A stretch of 64,000 nucleotides of DNA from Coccinella septempunctata (taxonomy: Eukaryota; Arthropoda; Insecta; Coleoptera; Coccinellidae): contig NC_058189.1 of assembly GCF_907165205.1 (NCBI RefSeq), positions 57,748,270 to 57,812,269 on the forward strand. Direction: 5' to 3'. The notes beneath the pieces are model-generated. The model ran no database searches and was not told where the DNA came from. It saw only the letters and a program-made list of their open reading frames with translations. Below, one piece after another: positions 25,401 through 36,800 of the stretch. Every line of letters starts with the position of its first letter. Position 1 is the first letter of the stretch. A program made the position numbers and the translations under genes.

Positions 25401-28155
25401 ACTGATGGATTATCTTTGCCCCATTTCCCTTTTCCAGCTTGCTTAGCTACATTTTCCAAATCAATAAGGCGTTGCAACTCTTCAGTTTGCCTTACACCTT
25501 CTTTTTTCACTGTTACTAGTCCTTCAGATATTAAGGAGTCTGTGATGTTCTCAGCAGAGTTGAAATCTGAAGGAAACAATCATTTGAGTGACGTAAAATA
25601 TAGGAAATCATGCCAAATAGCGGATTTAACATTAATTTCTCATGAAAAATCCTATCAAAATCCAGTCCATCAGTTTTTGTGCAACTCTCATGAAACAAGA
25701 ACAACTCAAATTTGCTATTTTATGAATCTTCAATTTTTATAATCATTTAGTCAGATTCCTCAGGGTCAACTGTCTTCAGTTTTTTTGTGTGGAAAACACA
25801 TCAGGTGAAGAAATTCAAAATATGCATCATTGGAATCATTGAAATAATTGTTGCTTTTGAAAATGTTAATATTCAAGTTGTTCTATGTTCAATATCTATA
25901 GTTAGATTTTTGGAAAAGTAATTCATGTATATCTCACCTTTACCAAAAAATAGAGTTCCATACTCCCTATTTGCATTTGGGGGTACTTGGGATGTGAAAA
26001 AGACTTCTTTGCCAACTAGCTTTTTTCTAAGAAATTCACGTGCTTCCCAAGCCCATGGCTCATCTTTCGTTTCATTTCTATGGAAAAGATTGTGAATATC
26101 ACGATTCAAAATAGTCTTTGCAAATATTTTGGAACCTAACATTCAACTACTCTACAATTTGTTGAAACAAGGTTCAGAAGACAATTTAAAAATGTCATTG
26201 ATACAAAAATGCATTTTGATATTTCCATACTCCATTCAAATTGAGAACATTTTTATTTCTTGAGTGCACATTTGAATTGAAACTTTTGTGAACAGAACAA
26301 AATGATTACCATTAATATTAATAATTGAAACATTAAGGACATCCTTTCTGAATACAATCAAAACAGATCCAATAACAGAAAATGTACTTTTTGTTAATGT
26401 TTCCCTTATTTTTTATATATTGCATTGTCTATTTACAAACTGAATGATTTGTGGCCATATGCGCCGTTTCATTAATCGAGATTAATTCCTTTTTTTCCAT
26501 AGAGATTCTATGCTTGAACGTTGTTTTAGAGCTTAAACTTCGTTCAATCAAACGGTACATACAGCCATTAATAACTCAGAATAATGGATTTGGATTTCCA
26601 TTGATAATAGCATCAACCAAATATGCATCACCAAAACAATTATTCCAACCATAAAAAAAGTTAATCACCCAAAATTTGAATGGATATGTATTATTCATTT
26701 CCTTAAATGCCAGAATTGCAATCTCCCTTGTCTACTTATCGAGATATATATTTTATTTGCACTATTGAATTTCAAAATGGAATATTATTAAATGGAAGGG
26801 GTGTGCACTCAATGGCTTTGGAAGCCCATGGTATAATCTCAATATAAAAGCATTGGTTTTTCATTTAAATGTAATACTGACCATGAAAAACTGTTGTAAA
26901 CATTACACTGTCTGTCAAATAAATATTACAGGACATGATGTCTATCTATACTATTAATTTTCATCAAAAGAGTTACTAATTCTGCTCTTGGAATGGTTGA
27001 ATGCATCAGCCATGCTTCAAACAGTCCTTTCATAACCAAAATTTATTAGTTATCAGTTTGTCATCTCAAAGATGTCTTGAAAGACATCTTGAAATAAGTC
27101 TTTGAAGCTCTATGAACAGCATAGTTTACCAAGTCCCCTAAGACTAGAATTTTACCATTCACTTTACAAATAATTTATGGGGACATGTTACTCAGAATAT
27201 ATTGTATCAATCCAGCAAAAATTAGGCAGATGGAATGTCATATTCGTGAAAGTAGAGATAGCAAATATTCTCAAAGATTTCAATGTATTTCAATTTATCA
27301 TCAAAGAATATATGATGCTTCATATTATCCATGATTAGCTAAAGGCCAGCCATGTGAACATTCAACTTCCTAAGATATAATGATAGATATCTACAGTTCT
27401 GAAAAGTTGGTTTCCCTTGGATTCATTTGCATTTTTAATATGAAAACTACTTAACAAGCAAAAATTATAATTTTAAGTATCATTACTTTCTCATTAGAAG
27501 AAATCTCTTTTAAATAGCATATAGAGTAAATTCATATTTTGCGAAATCTTAAATAATTTGTCATTCACCCACTCAACTGAGTACATGAGAAGTGGAAAAT
27601 GGTATTAAAAACACATATAGCCAGAAGCAGAAACCCACAGAGGCTAATTTTCACTTTAATTCCCAAAATATGGAAATGAATAATAATTCAAATGGTTAAT
27701 TTCAAATAATTCGAAAGTCAAAAGCAACTTGAATATTTGTGTGGAAATACTCACTGTTCAGACGCTCCAGCTGCAAGCCTCCTACATAGCTTGGGGGCTA
27801 TAATTCCTGAGAAGTTGATCTGTTTCTCAGCCGCGGGATTATTTATATTCCTCACAATAACAGAGTCCCCAGAAAGGACCTATAAAGATAATGTAAATAA
27901 CGAACATGAAGCATATTTCACAAATAAATACGAAATAATTAGAAATTGGGTTAGAAAGTTGAGGAAAATGAGCCGAGCCATATGTAAATCCAAGATGCTA
28001 ATCGTTGACTTGTACTTTTTCTCATCTCGCAATCGAGGAAGTTTGATTCAAACATTCACAGATAATCTTGAAGTTCCAAATAATGCAATAAATTAATAAA
28101 AAATACCTACTTGTTTCACAATTCCGCGATTTGGTTGAATTTGTTGGGTGGTCAT
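19452..28155 (-). CDS. SND1: Tudor-SN / SND1 (p100), 14 exons
   Basis: Exons: 28111-28155, 27755-27879, 25938-26077, 25403-25566, 25129-25305, 24712-24996, 24352-24539, 24095-24289, 23840-24017, 23618-23756, 21697-22070, 21332-21612, 19638-19953, 19452-19562. Together they give 905 aa, in phase throughout and of the expected size. Four staphylococcal-nuclease-like repeats (VLSGDSVIVRNINNPAAEKQ; IEHVRDGSTVRAFLLPD; EIVNGDAIMVKLPNGE; EFVTSGSRLRLYIPKS) precede a Tudor domain (GEICAAKFVDNEWYRAKVER, VHYIDYGNR) and a final SN segment. Family roles: RNA-binding cofactor in transcription, splicing, RISC-associated decay and stress granules. It is divergent from RAP1GDS1. Its introns host three C/D snoRNAs (introns 3, 10, 12), a TIR transposon (intron 12) and a non-LTR fragment (intron 10). 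Confidence 0.97.
20206..21138. mobile_element. TIR DNA transposon remnant, copy 1 (Tudor-SN intron 12)
   Basis: Ends form ~40-bp imperfect terminal inverted repeats (TTTATTTTAGCA...GGTTGGCCATG inward from each end), next to TA/TATA as a likely target duplication. A longer relative sits at 53883-55021. This copy lacks about 200 internal bases that copy 2 keeps. No intact transposase frame exists. The inserted element separates the snoRNA at 21186-21274 from the intron 3' splice site. Confidence 0.8.
21186..21274 (-). ncRNA. C/D-box snoRNA, Tudor-SN intron 12
   Basis: Read on the host strand, it has C box ATGATGC (21260-21266), D' CTGA (21237-21240) overlapping a C'-like TGATGTG, and D box CTGA (21194-21197). 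A terminal stem CCAATTC/GAATTGG (21268-21274/21186-21192) closes it. The guide before D' is GAATTTCTTCAC, complementary to 28S rRNA GUGAAGAAAUUC. The terminal stem differs in sequence from the two sister copies yet still pairs, which is compensatory change. It begins ~57 nt from the intron 5' splice site. Confidence 0.8.
22161..22850 (+). mobile_element. 5'-truncated non-LTR retrotransposon (RNase H end), Tudor-SN intron 10
   Basis: The open frame from 22204 to 22761 encodes the end of an RNase H domain (IVWVPSHSGIDGNEKADQAA) followed by a C-terminal region with a CTTCN...HIITEC-type zinc motif, as in Jockey/I-like elements. It ends in an A-rich tail and is flanked by a 10-bp direct repeat AATAAAGAAC (22151-22160 and 22851-22860), the target-site duplication. 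It is antisense to the host gene. The endonuclease and reverse transcriptase regions are missing, so it is dead on arrival. Confidence 0.88.
23156..23238 (-). ncRNA. C/D-box snoRNA, Tudor-SN intron 10
   Basis: C box ATGATGC (23225-23231), D' CTGA (23202-23205), D box CTGA (23162-23165), terminal stem GATTCC/GGAATC (23233-23238/23156-23161). The D' guide TTGAATTTCTTCAC is complementary to the conserved 28S rRNA stretch GUGAAGAAAUUCAA (14 nt). It is paralogous to the copies in introns 3 and 12. Confidence 0.82.
25754..25837 (-). ncRNA. C/D-box snoRNA, Tudor-SN intron 3
   Basis: C box ATGATGC (25824-25830), D' CTGA (25801-25804), D box CTGA (25760-25763), terminal stem GATTCC/GGAATC (25832-25837/25754-25759). 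The D' guide TTGAATTTCTTCAC is identical to the intron-10 copy. The region upstream of the D box differs by two substitutions (ACAGTTGACC against ACAATTGACA). Confidence 0.82.
26078..27754. other. Tudor-SN intron 2 (1.68 kb), no gene seen
   Basis: A long AT-rich intron. The only structure noticed is a near-perfect palindrome AAGATGTCTT-GA-AAGACATCTT at 27069-27090. No coding exon, snoRNA or transposon end was convincing. Confidence 0.4.
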
Positions 28156-28580
28156 CGTGAATTGTCCATGCAACTTAAATGAAAGAACAAGTAAACGTCA
28201 CATATCATCATCACAAACTGTTACGTCATGATCATAGATTTTGACAGTAAAGTAAAACATTCCTTCGATTTTCTTGGCCTTGAAAAACACAATATCTGTT
28301 TTCTGAATTATTGAATACAACTATTTATATCAAAGATATCATTGTCTTAACTACTGAATTTATTTGATATGATGTTCTTTCATATTTGAATTCACAGAAA
28401 ACTTTTATAATTAAAATTGAAGTTTTCAGTTGAGCACAGATTTATAGACTTCATATTTGTGTTCTGTGATAGTTCAGATCACAGAACACTAATAACAGAT
28501 GCTTGAATTTGTGGTTCGATCATAGACATTTTAATAATGTTAAGTTCGATTTATTTAAATTAATAATTTAATTTGTAAAA
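28156..28580. promoter_or_regulatory. Bidirectional promoter region, Tudor-SN / RAP1GDS1
   Basis: 425 bp separate the two divergent start codons, so the genes very likely share a promoter. It contains a 12-bp perfect inverted repeat GTGTTCTGTGAT / ATCACAGAACAC (28459-28470 / 28478-28489) with a 7-nt spacer. No TATA box at a convincing position was seen. Confidence 0.55.
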
Positions 28581-31061
28581 ATGGACAAATTAAATACTAC
28601 TTTATTGTGTTTATCAGAAGAAAATGGTACTGAAAACATTCTTGATCTGTTGAAGTCACTTAATCCTAATGAAATCCGATTGAACAGCTCCAGTTCTATT
28701 AAATCTCTTTTGAAATACAAAAACAAGCTAATCATATTGAAAACAACAGAGTTAGTAGCTGAATTAGCTAAAGACGAATCTAACAGGAATGTATTAAGCG
28801 AAAAAGAAATATTACAATTGCTACTCAATCTTCTGGAATCAGATGAAAGCATCAACTTGAATGTGATCAGAGCTCTTGGCAATATATTTTTCGAGAATGA
28901 AGATGCTACAAATATGTTGGAAAAAAATGACTTCGATAAAATATTGAACAAGTTTTATGACTTAGAAGGAAGTGATAATATTTTGCTTCTTTCAAAAATA
29001 AGTGGACTATTATTAAACATATTCATAAGTAATGGGGATCTAAAGTTTGTCAATAAAAATCAATTATTAAATCACATATCATCAATTCTAGAAAAGCAAT
29101 CTAGTATTAAATCTGATGATATAAAATATTTCTCGTATCTTCTTCAGATTATTTATACTTTGATGGTTGAATATGAAGATCAAATAATTTATTCAGAAAA
29201 ATTGTATAATTCAATAATTGACATTCTTAAGAATTCTAATATTCCTGAGTTAGAATTGATATGCTTACAAATTCTTTATAATGCTTCTGATACAGGTAGG
29301 AATAAGACAAACTATCACTTTCCTACTTTATATGATTATCAAATATTTTCAGATAAAGTTCAGTTCTTACTTGCAAAGTTGAATGTATGTGAGAAAATAT
29401 TTGAATTGATTGAAAAATACAAAGGACTCATTGAAGATGAGGAAAGTAGATCGATTCTGAAAATGGCTTGTGATTTAATAAATAATATTCTAATAGAAGG
29501 TATTTTCCATTCTTACAAGTAAATGATTACTTCTTTGTGAATAAGTTGTGTTATTCAATTCTAGATGAAAGTATGCAATTGCTTTATAATGAAGGGCAAG
29601 GAAAGGTCTATAAAAATTGTGTGCAATGGTTAGATTCAACAGATGAAGATCTTTTAGCAACAGCAATAATGGCAATAGGAAATTTTGCTAGAAATGACAA
29701 AAATTGCATATCTATTGTCAAAGGAGGAATATCTAAAAAGCTCATAGGTATATAAATTTTTCATAGGAAAGAAACTATTTGAGAATAATAAACTTTTTCA
29801 ACTTTACAGAACTTTTGCCCAAATATGTTAGCAAAAACCCTAATATCAAATTATTACATGGTCTACTCAGTACATTGAAAAATTTAGTAGTTCCCAAAAT
29901 AAATAAGGCAATCATTCTTGAAGAAGGACTGCTGACCTCGATTGAACCTGTGTTGGAAATGGATGAGGATATTGTTATATTCAAACTGTTGGGAACACTT
30001 AGACTTCTTATTGATGGACAAGGTAAGTGTTCTATTTGTAGCCATTGAGACTTTATATTGAAAATTCTGTTCAAAGTATGATTTTTTTTTTATAAATTTA
30101 ATTTTACAACATTATTATTTGAATTATATGTTCCTATCTGAATTTACAACGAATTGAGGAATGATAAAGGATTTATTTACCTTCATTTCCAATGTGTGTG
30201 AAGTTGGCCTAGAGCACTTTTTGATTTTTGAAAAAAAATTATGCTGAATTTTGCAGAAATATAGCTCAACTATATAAAACTATTTTTGAAAAATAGCAGC
30301 ACAAACCTAGCTTCATTCAGCACAAATTTCCTTTCTCTGAAAAATGCTGAGCCAATTTCTCACATTTATTTTTCTCATTTTGAAGTTATTGATAAATTTC
30401 ATGATTATAATTAATAATATTTCATTCTCTCTCACAATCTAAAAGTAAACCATGTGAAAAATTTCTCATGAAAAGGTATTTTGTTGTAGAAACAGCAGCA
30501 AGGAACATGATATCAAAAAAATTGTTCATTGAAAAATTAGTGAGATGGTTCAGTAATACCCATCACTTGGGAGTAAAACTGGAAGTATCCAGATTGTTGG
30601 CATGGCTCATTAAAAATTGTCACTCTTGGGAATCAATGCAATATATCTTGAAAACAGATGGAGCAGTTGCTTGTTTAGTTTCCATGTTTTCTTCTGAAGA
30701 TGTGATAATGGAAAATGAAGCTCTGTTTTCTTTGAATCTACTTGCAATATCAATAATTCAATGTAGTGATATCACTAGTTTGAAGGACATTGATGTAGAA
30801 AAAAACAAAGCTGAATTTGTCAAACAAATTGTTGAAGCTGATATTGCATCCGTGCTGCCATATATGAGAATATTCAGCCATAGTGAACAAATGTTAGAAA
30901 ACTTGATTGGATTGCTAGAAAAACTTTTGGTTCACCAGGATATATTGAATCATTTTGTGGACAAGAAAGCAGCAAACACATTGATTGAAAATATGCAAAT
31001 GATTAAATATCAAAACTGCCTTGAAAAACTTCAGAAAGTTATATCCCTTGTATCACTATAA
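28581..31061 (+). CDS. RAP1GDS1: Rap1 GTPase-GDP dissociation stimulator 1 (SmgGDS, vimar)
   Basis: Exons 28581-29499, 29565-29747, 29810-30022 and 30490-31061 join in phase to 628 aa (vertebrate SmgGDS is ~607). The protein is all-helical with armadillo-type repeats. Diagnostic stretches are DESMQLLYNEGQGKVYKN, AIMAIGNFARNDKNCI and VKLEVSRLLAWLIKN. The family is an atypical GEF and chaperone for polybasic-tail small GTPases (RhoA, Rap1, Rac), acting in the cytosol and affecting mitochondrial dynamics in flies. It is divergent from Tudor-SN. The ATG at 28581 is the first in frame with the repeats. Confidence 0.93.
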
Positions 31062-31861
31062 ATCTTCGAAATTTATCGAATGTGATGTACTCACATGCGC
31101 ATGTACATTTTTGAGAGCTTTAATTAAAATTATAGTCAATATTAAGCTTTATGAAGTTTGAGAGAATTGCTATTAATTCTCCAAATTGAAAGAATTTAGA
31201 GCCTTTATGCATGAGCACATTCCTGAAATATAGAGGTATTTATAGTTTAACTATAAAATATTGAATATTTTCCTATTCTTGATTTATTCCAATGCAACTT
31301 ATTCAAGAGCTTGTGGAAGTTGAGTTCCACATCCACAGCATACAGGTCATAATAATTGGAAGAATCCATTCTTTTTATTAAGCCTGTTTGTAACAACCAA
31401 GAATTCTTTGAAGAATTCTCCACCAAATTTTGGCAAGAAAACGGCAGAGATTATTTTGTATGCAACTGAACTGTGAATTCTATTGAAAGTACATATGTTA
31501 CTGTAAAGGAGTCACAGCGCATGAATTCTCGAGTAAATGATCTAGAGAATTCTTGGCTGTTGTAAACGGGCTTTAGAGGTAAGAACAAGAACTTCTAAAT
31601 TTTAGTCAATAAAATATACAATTTTCACAGTAATTCAAGCTATGCATGTTCTTAAAAGTTTTTCCAATGCAATTTTTGTATAATTCACCAACTTATCAAA
31701 AATTAAAGCGTTAAAAGTTATCTCTGTGTTTAAAAACTCACACCTACTGCCAACTAAAAAACTCAAACACTATTGTCAAAATCTGATTCAATGTATGCAT
31801 GCATATATTCAACTCTGATAAGGAAATTAATGAAAATGGCTTTCAGAAGAGAATAATTATT
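31062..31861. other. Convergent intergenic region, RAP1GDS1 / EEF1AKMT2
   Basis: 800 bp of AT-rich DNA with presumed 3' UTRs of both neighbours. No ORF or repeat of note was seen. Confidence 0.35.
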
Positions 31862-32500
31862 TTATTTTAGTTTTTTCTTATAAACTATGGTGGTGACTAG
31901 ACTACCTACATTTCCCCCAAATTTGAACTGAGGTGTTGGAATAAGCTTATGACAAACAAATTTATTTGAAACTTGTTCATCTAATTCACTTTCAGTCCAA
32001 TTACAAGATGTAATAATGAAGTAACCATCATCACTTAGGCTGTCAAAGACACTTTTCAAGTATAGTTCCCTATTTTGTTTTGAATTCTCACTCAAACTGA
32101 TAGCATCATAGGTACCCTTATCATTTATTATATCAAAGTTTTGATCCAGACCTTCAAGAATATTTTTCACAGAATAATTTATAAATGTGAAATCTTGCTT
32201 ATGGGCAATAGCTCTCGCTAAATCGATTGCTCCTTGGGAATAATCTACCCCAAATAAATTAGTAAATCCTTCTCTAGCCAATTCTATCAAAAACATACCA
32301 TTTCCACAACCAAGATCGAGTATATTGGAATCTTTTTGAATTTCATTTCTCAACATCCAATTTATTACTCTTTCCGCACTTTCTTCACCGAACCATATTT
32401 CTCCAGGATCTCCATGAGTCTGGAATGAATTGTTTTCCTCCTTATACCTTTTATCCCAAAACTCCAAAGTACCAAGTTCTGACGGTCTCAGTTCTTCCAT
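31862..32500 (-). CDS. EEF1AKMT2: EEF1A lysine methyltransferase 2 (METTL10)
   Basis: A single exon of 212 aa. The start at 32500 gives MEELRPSELGTLEFWDKRYK, the family N-terminus; a 34-residue in-frame upstream extension looks non-coding. The class I SAM-binding motif is NILDLGCGNGMFLIELAREG, followed by VDYSQGAIDLA, and the family signature NDKGTYDAISLSE is present. The C-terminus GGNVGSLVTTIVYKKK is typical. The enzyme trimethylates a lysine of translation elongation factor eEF1A. Confidence 0.94.
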   Translation of the reverse strand: MEELRPSELGTLEFWDKRYKEENNSFQTHGDPGEIWFGEESAERVINWMLRNEIQKDSNILDLGCGNGMFLIELAREGFTNLFGVDYSQGAIDLARAIAHKQDFTFINYSVKNILEGLDQNFDIINDKGTYDAISLSENSKQNRELYLKSVFDSLSDDGYFIITSCNWTESELDEQVSNKFVCHKLIPTPQFKFGGNVGSLVTTIVYKKKLK

Positions 32501-33826
32501 GATGAAGATTGAATAAAGGAAATATCGTTTTAACCTGAACCGTTTGATGAAACGATGAAACTGTGTATGTGGATATACAATCTGCTCAAAAGGAGATTTC
32601 AATGAAATCTAATTAAGTGTTATAAACAACAAATAAAAACTTTTTGCACCTCATAACCAAAACGACGTATGATGTGTTTTCTGTGGCCTTTTGATACCAT
32701 AGAGAAATTACTTTTTTTATGTTAATAACAGTAGGTCTATGATTATATCACAGATCACTAATATAAAAGAGTAACATCTTGTCACTCTTTGGTCTTCTGT
32801 GTTTTGGCAAAGAGTAACAAGTTACTCTTTGGTTTTGGCCTGACAATCTTTTTAGTCTTTGAAATTACCAGAGTCTCTGAAATTACTCTCTCTTCTCTCT
32901 GTTAGGTGTTGTTGATGCCCCTATTAGTGAAATTCGGTTGATTATGTTGAAATTCTGAATAATCGACCAACCAGAGGCATTTTCGGATCGTCAATGATTG
33001 TACATCTTACCGAAACCACAGATTATTATAAATATAAAGTTTTATTAATCTATGATAAAGTTACTCTAGCAGAGAATACAAATTTATTATATTGAATTGA
33101 TGTGGATGATACTTGATGAAAATCAATAACTAAAATGATATACATAATCTGTTTTATTAATCTATGATAAAGTTACTCTAGCAGAGAATACAAATTTATT
33201 ATATTGAATTGATGTGGATGATACTTGATGAAAATCAATAACTAAAATGATATACATAATCTGTTTTTTTTTCACAAATTTATGATACTCTTTTATATCT
33301 TCACTTATCCATTGTTCTCTAAGAAATATCAGGTTTGTTCTTCTCTTCCGAAAGAGGAGCATTGCGCTCAATGTGCAAACCATTAAAAATTAGCAGCACA
33401 GCCAATCTCTGAGCACAGCATTTTTCATCTCTCTGCCATATACTCTACTTATGAAATGAAATGAAAATCATGATCATCAGAAATGGCACCAGCATCAATA
33501 ATTTAATAAGCTGTGGAAACTGCCAATCATTATTATACAGATATTACATCAATAACTGATCCAGGACGAATATCCGTAAACGTATCAACATTGAACTAAC
33601 TTTCTTTAGTTCAATGCCTATCAAACATTTACATCAAAGGAATAATTTAATGATCCAGGACTACTGCTTCAGAATCTATTTTTCATTTATTCTGAATGTC
33701 ATTCATACCATGTCAAAATTTCAGTAAATTTCCTTCCCAGAAATCATTCCAAAGTCCCCATGCGATAACTCTATTGATCGAAAAGGTATCATATTCAATC
33801 CTTCAAACTGAAAAACCGCCTGCAAC
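32501..33826. other. Intergenic region upstream of ARMT1, with hairpins and a short duplication
   Basis: Divergent promoters of EEF1AKMT2 and ARMT1 are expected here. Seen: a 10-bp-arm palindrome AAAGAGTAAC-AA-GTTACTCTTT (32809-32830), an exact 112-bp tandem duplication (33039-33262), and a hairpin CATTGAACTAA/TTAGTTCAATG (33589-33616) with a near-copy at 50051-50082. No gene was recognised. Confidence 0.45.
33039..33262. repeat. 112-bp tandem duplication
   Basis: 33039-33150 is repeated immediately as 33151-33262 with no difference seen by eye, so the duplication is recent. It is non-coding. Confidence 0.9.
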
Positions 33827-36800
33827 ATGTCGATATGTCCGTGCAATTGCAAGTACCATAGGAGTATAGACATCAAAACTCCACGAATGGTACCACTAAG
33901 TGCGTTCTTCAAAAGGTAATTTTTACAAGTTTTAAAATCACAAATAGTTGAAATGAAATTATTTCAGGAGTTTCGCCTTTCACTCGGTACGAGAAAGATT
34001 TCCTGTGATAATTAAGAGAATTATGGAAGATTTGATGAAAAGAAGAGACATTCTTGCTAAACAGTACGGTGAGGTATGTATGGTCATGAAGTCAGCTTTT
34101 AAGTATCAATCCGCAATATTCGTACCGATTAAAAAGTAGACGAAGTCTTCAATGCCAGAGAGGCCAATTGGGTCCAAGTGTTTGGTTTCTTTCACGAAGT
34201 ATCCACATTGCAATTAATAAGTTTAATGACTTTTTCTATGTCCTAAGGAAATGATTCCTTGAGGAATAGTCATGCCGTCTATTGATTTGTTAGGATGACA
34301 TTAAAACTGAAAGACTGACTAGCCTAAGATATAACACTATATACGGGGTATATAAGTGCCTTCGGCGAAACCCGCTTTCAAATAAGTCTAAATTGTTTGA
34401 GGATAGATAAACAGGAAGAATACAATGTGCACACCCCTGAAGATTTTAAATTTTCAGCCTGTCCGAGAGGAACTGAAGAAAACCGTGGATGAATTAGCTG
34501 CGTTGAAATATGAACTACAGAGTAACCGAGAACTCACCCCTATCGTATCGAACGATCCGGATGCTGCGATTTTCAACGATTATCTTCAACGAAGAAAAGC
34601 AGAGGACGGACATAGCTCACCCTATAACACAACCATACTATATGCGGAAGCATATCTGTATCGCAGACTCCGCATGATTTTCGAGAAAAAGTGAGTACGC
34701 TGATGCGAATAGTTAAGTTAATGGACCAATTTCGGAACCAGAAAAAACAAAAATTTACGCTGTTATCTGTGATCATTTTTTGTTGTTCTGTGGCAACCAT
34801 GGAACTTATATTAGTGTTCTGTGGTTGAAATTCTGTGCCTAGCTTCATTCATCACATTTTGTGATTATTGGGCAATTCTATTATATTTTAACAGCCCAGT
34901 TAGCGTTGCGGATTTTGCAATAAATAGTTCATTTATATGGAATTTCAAGCTAGTCATTGACTAAGCTAAGCACTTTACGTTTTACACCATAGACATAATA
35001 ATATTTATTAAGTCTATGGTTTACCCATAGAATACCAATCTTCAATAATCCATAGCCGACACGACGAATTTTTTCTTTAATTTCCCTACAGAAAAATACT
35101 TCAGGATTACGATTACTTCAAAAAATTTAAAGAGGATGCTTTTGACGACGCTATACCAATTATGCGCGAATTGGCAATACACATGGAAGAAGGTTGCGAA
35201 TGTATATCGGACAAAGATGCTATATTTGACTTAATGAAGGTGAGTTAATCCTATTTAGATGTTAAGAAATGAATATATTTGCTGAAAAAAACTGAAAAAA
35301 TTCAAGTAAATGAATGTATGCGTTTATTTTTACTCGTATAATGGGCGTTTCAAGATTTAAATTCATCCAGTTCACATAACGGTCATTAAATTAAATTGCT
35401 TGGATTCAATAATTTGATCGTCCGTTGAATTCGAGGATGCTTTTTTAATCACAGATAACCCTATGGGCGAACAAGTACGATCTTTCTGTCAATAAGGGTG
35501 TCGAGCAGGGACTTCATCTCAACATGGCGAGGAAATTGGAGCCAAATGTGGTGTGCGATCATTCAGAGGCCATTTGGGAAGCGTTTCGCAGCAACCGCGA
35601 TAATGACTCTATTGGTAAGATAGCGAAGAAAATATAAAATTTCAGCTACAACAATAGACTTATTTTAATTTATTGTAAGTCGGCCATTTCGATCAACTCA
35701 CCAATCATTTATGAAAACTGTCAATTTCAAGGAATCACCCCCTGCCTTTTGTCGGATCTTAAATAAACAATGTATGTTCAACTTACAGCATATGTGCTAG
35801 ACAACGCAGGATACGAGCTATTCTGCGACCTTTGCCTCTCTGATATGCTCACCACCAAAGGACTCACCTCTCACGTTACCTTCCATATGAAATCCATGCC
35901 TAGTTACGTGTCCGACGTGACCAAGAACGACGCAACTTGGATGATACAAACGCTGAAGAAGCACGTCGATCCTCATCTCCGTTGTCTGGGACAACGTTGG
36001 GACGAGTATTTGGCCAACAAGACCTGGGAATTCGAGGACAGCCCCTTTTGGCACCTACCCCTCGACTTCACAACCATGACGACGTACGCCCCCGAGCTGT
36101 ACAACCGGCTCGCCTCGGCGAATCTGATCATCTTCAAGGGAGACCTAAACTACCGAAAGTTGTTCGGCGACATCAACTGGGATCCCAACACTCCAGTCGA
36201 TCAGGGACTCAGGGGTTTCCTTCCGGCGAAACTGTGCGTTCTGAGGACCATAAAGTATGGCGTTATATGCGGCATACCGGATGACGTGGCCGACAAGTGT
36301 ATGAGAGCTGACGTGAATTGGAAGGAGTCTGGTGAGTCCGATCAAATTGCTAAATCGTGGATGATTTTTCGGCTTCCAGATCAAATTTGGTCTGGCCCTT
36401 TTTCTAATAATGCGAAATTTGTAATTTTCCCTTCTCTGTACACCTACTATTTTTAGGTAATTACGGTGTTCATTCTTTCGTTGCTGTTCCCCGTTACCGG
36501 GAATAAATCTACAAAAAGACATAAGAAAAGAACAGACTTATAATTTCTTAGGGCTACTTGCGACTGTGTGCCCTCCTGTAACTGAAGAGACCCAACAGTG
36601 ACCTACAGATCCTTCCACACTCCGGGCATGGATAGTCACCAACCAGATCTGGCCGCCGCTGTATTCTTCTCGAGTCTCCATTATAACTGTGCACCATAGA
36701 CCTCCACTGTGATCTGTCTAACGCTAGTTGTTCACAGTTATGATTGGCATTAACTGATTTTAGGGATTGATGTAGTCATGTAGTGTATCCTTAAACAGCT

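Noticed and set aside
26575..26635. Additional C/D snoRNA in Tudor-SN intron 2 (GTGATGC and CTGA on the minus strand)
   Set aside because: The boxes are present, but the terminal stem is weak, spacing is short and there is no sister copy.
27737..28096. 119-aa plus-strand ORF across Tudor-SN exon 2
   Set aside because: Antisense to a confirmed exon and its intron; no recognisable domain.
32501..32602. 34-residue N-terminal extension of EEF1AKMT2
   Set aside because: The family starts at MEELRPS-like sequence; the extension has no SAM-fold or targeting features and is probably 5' UTR.
35937..36284. Alternative-frame ORFs over ARMT1 exon 6
   Set aside because: They overlap a strongly conserved DUF89 exon; long only because this exon is GC-richer.
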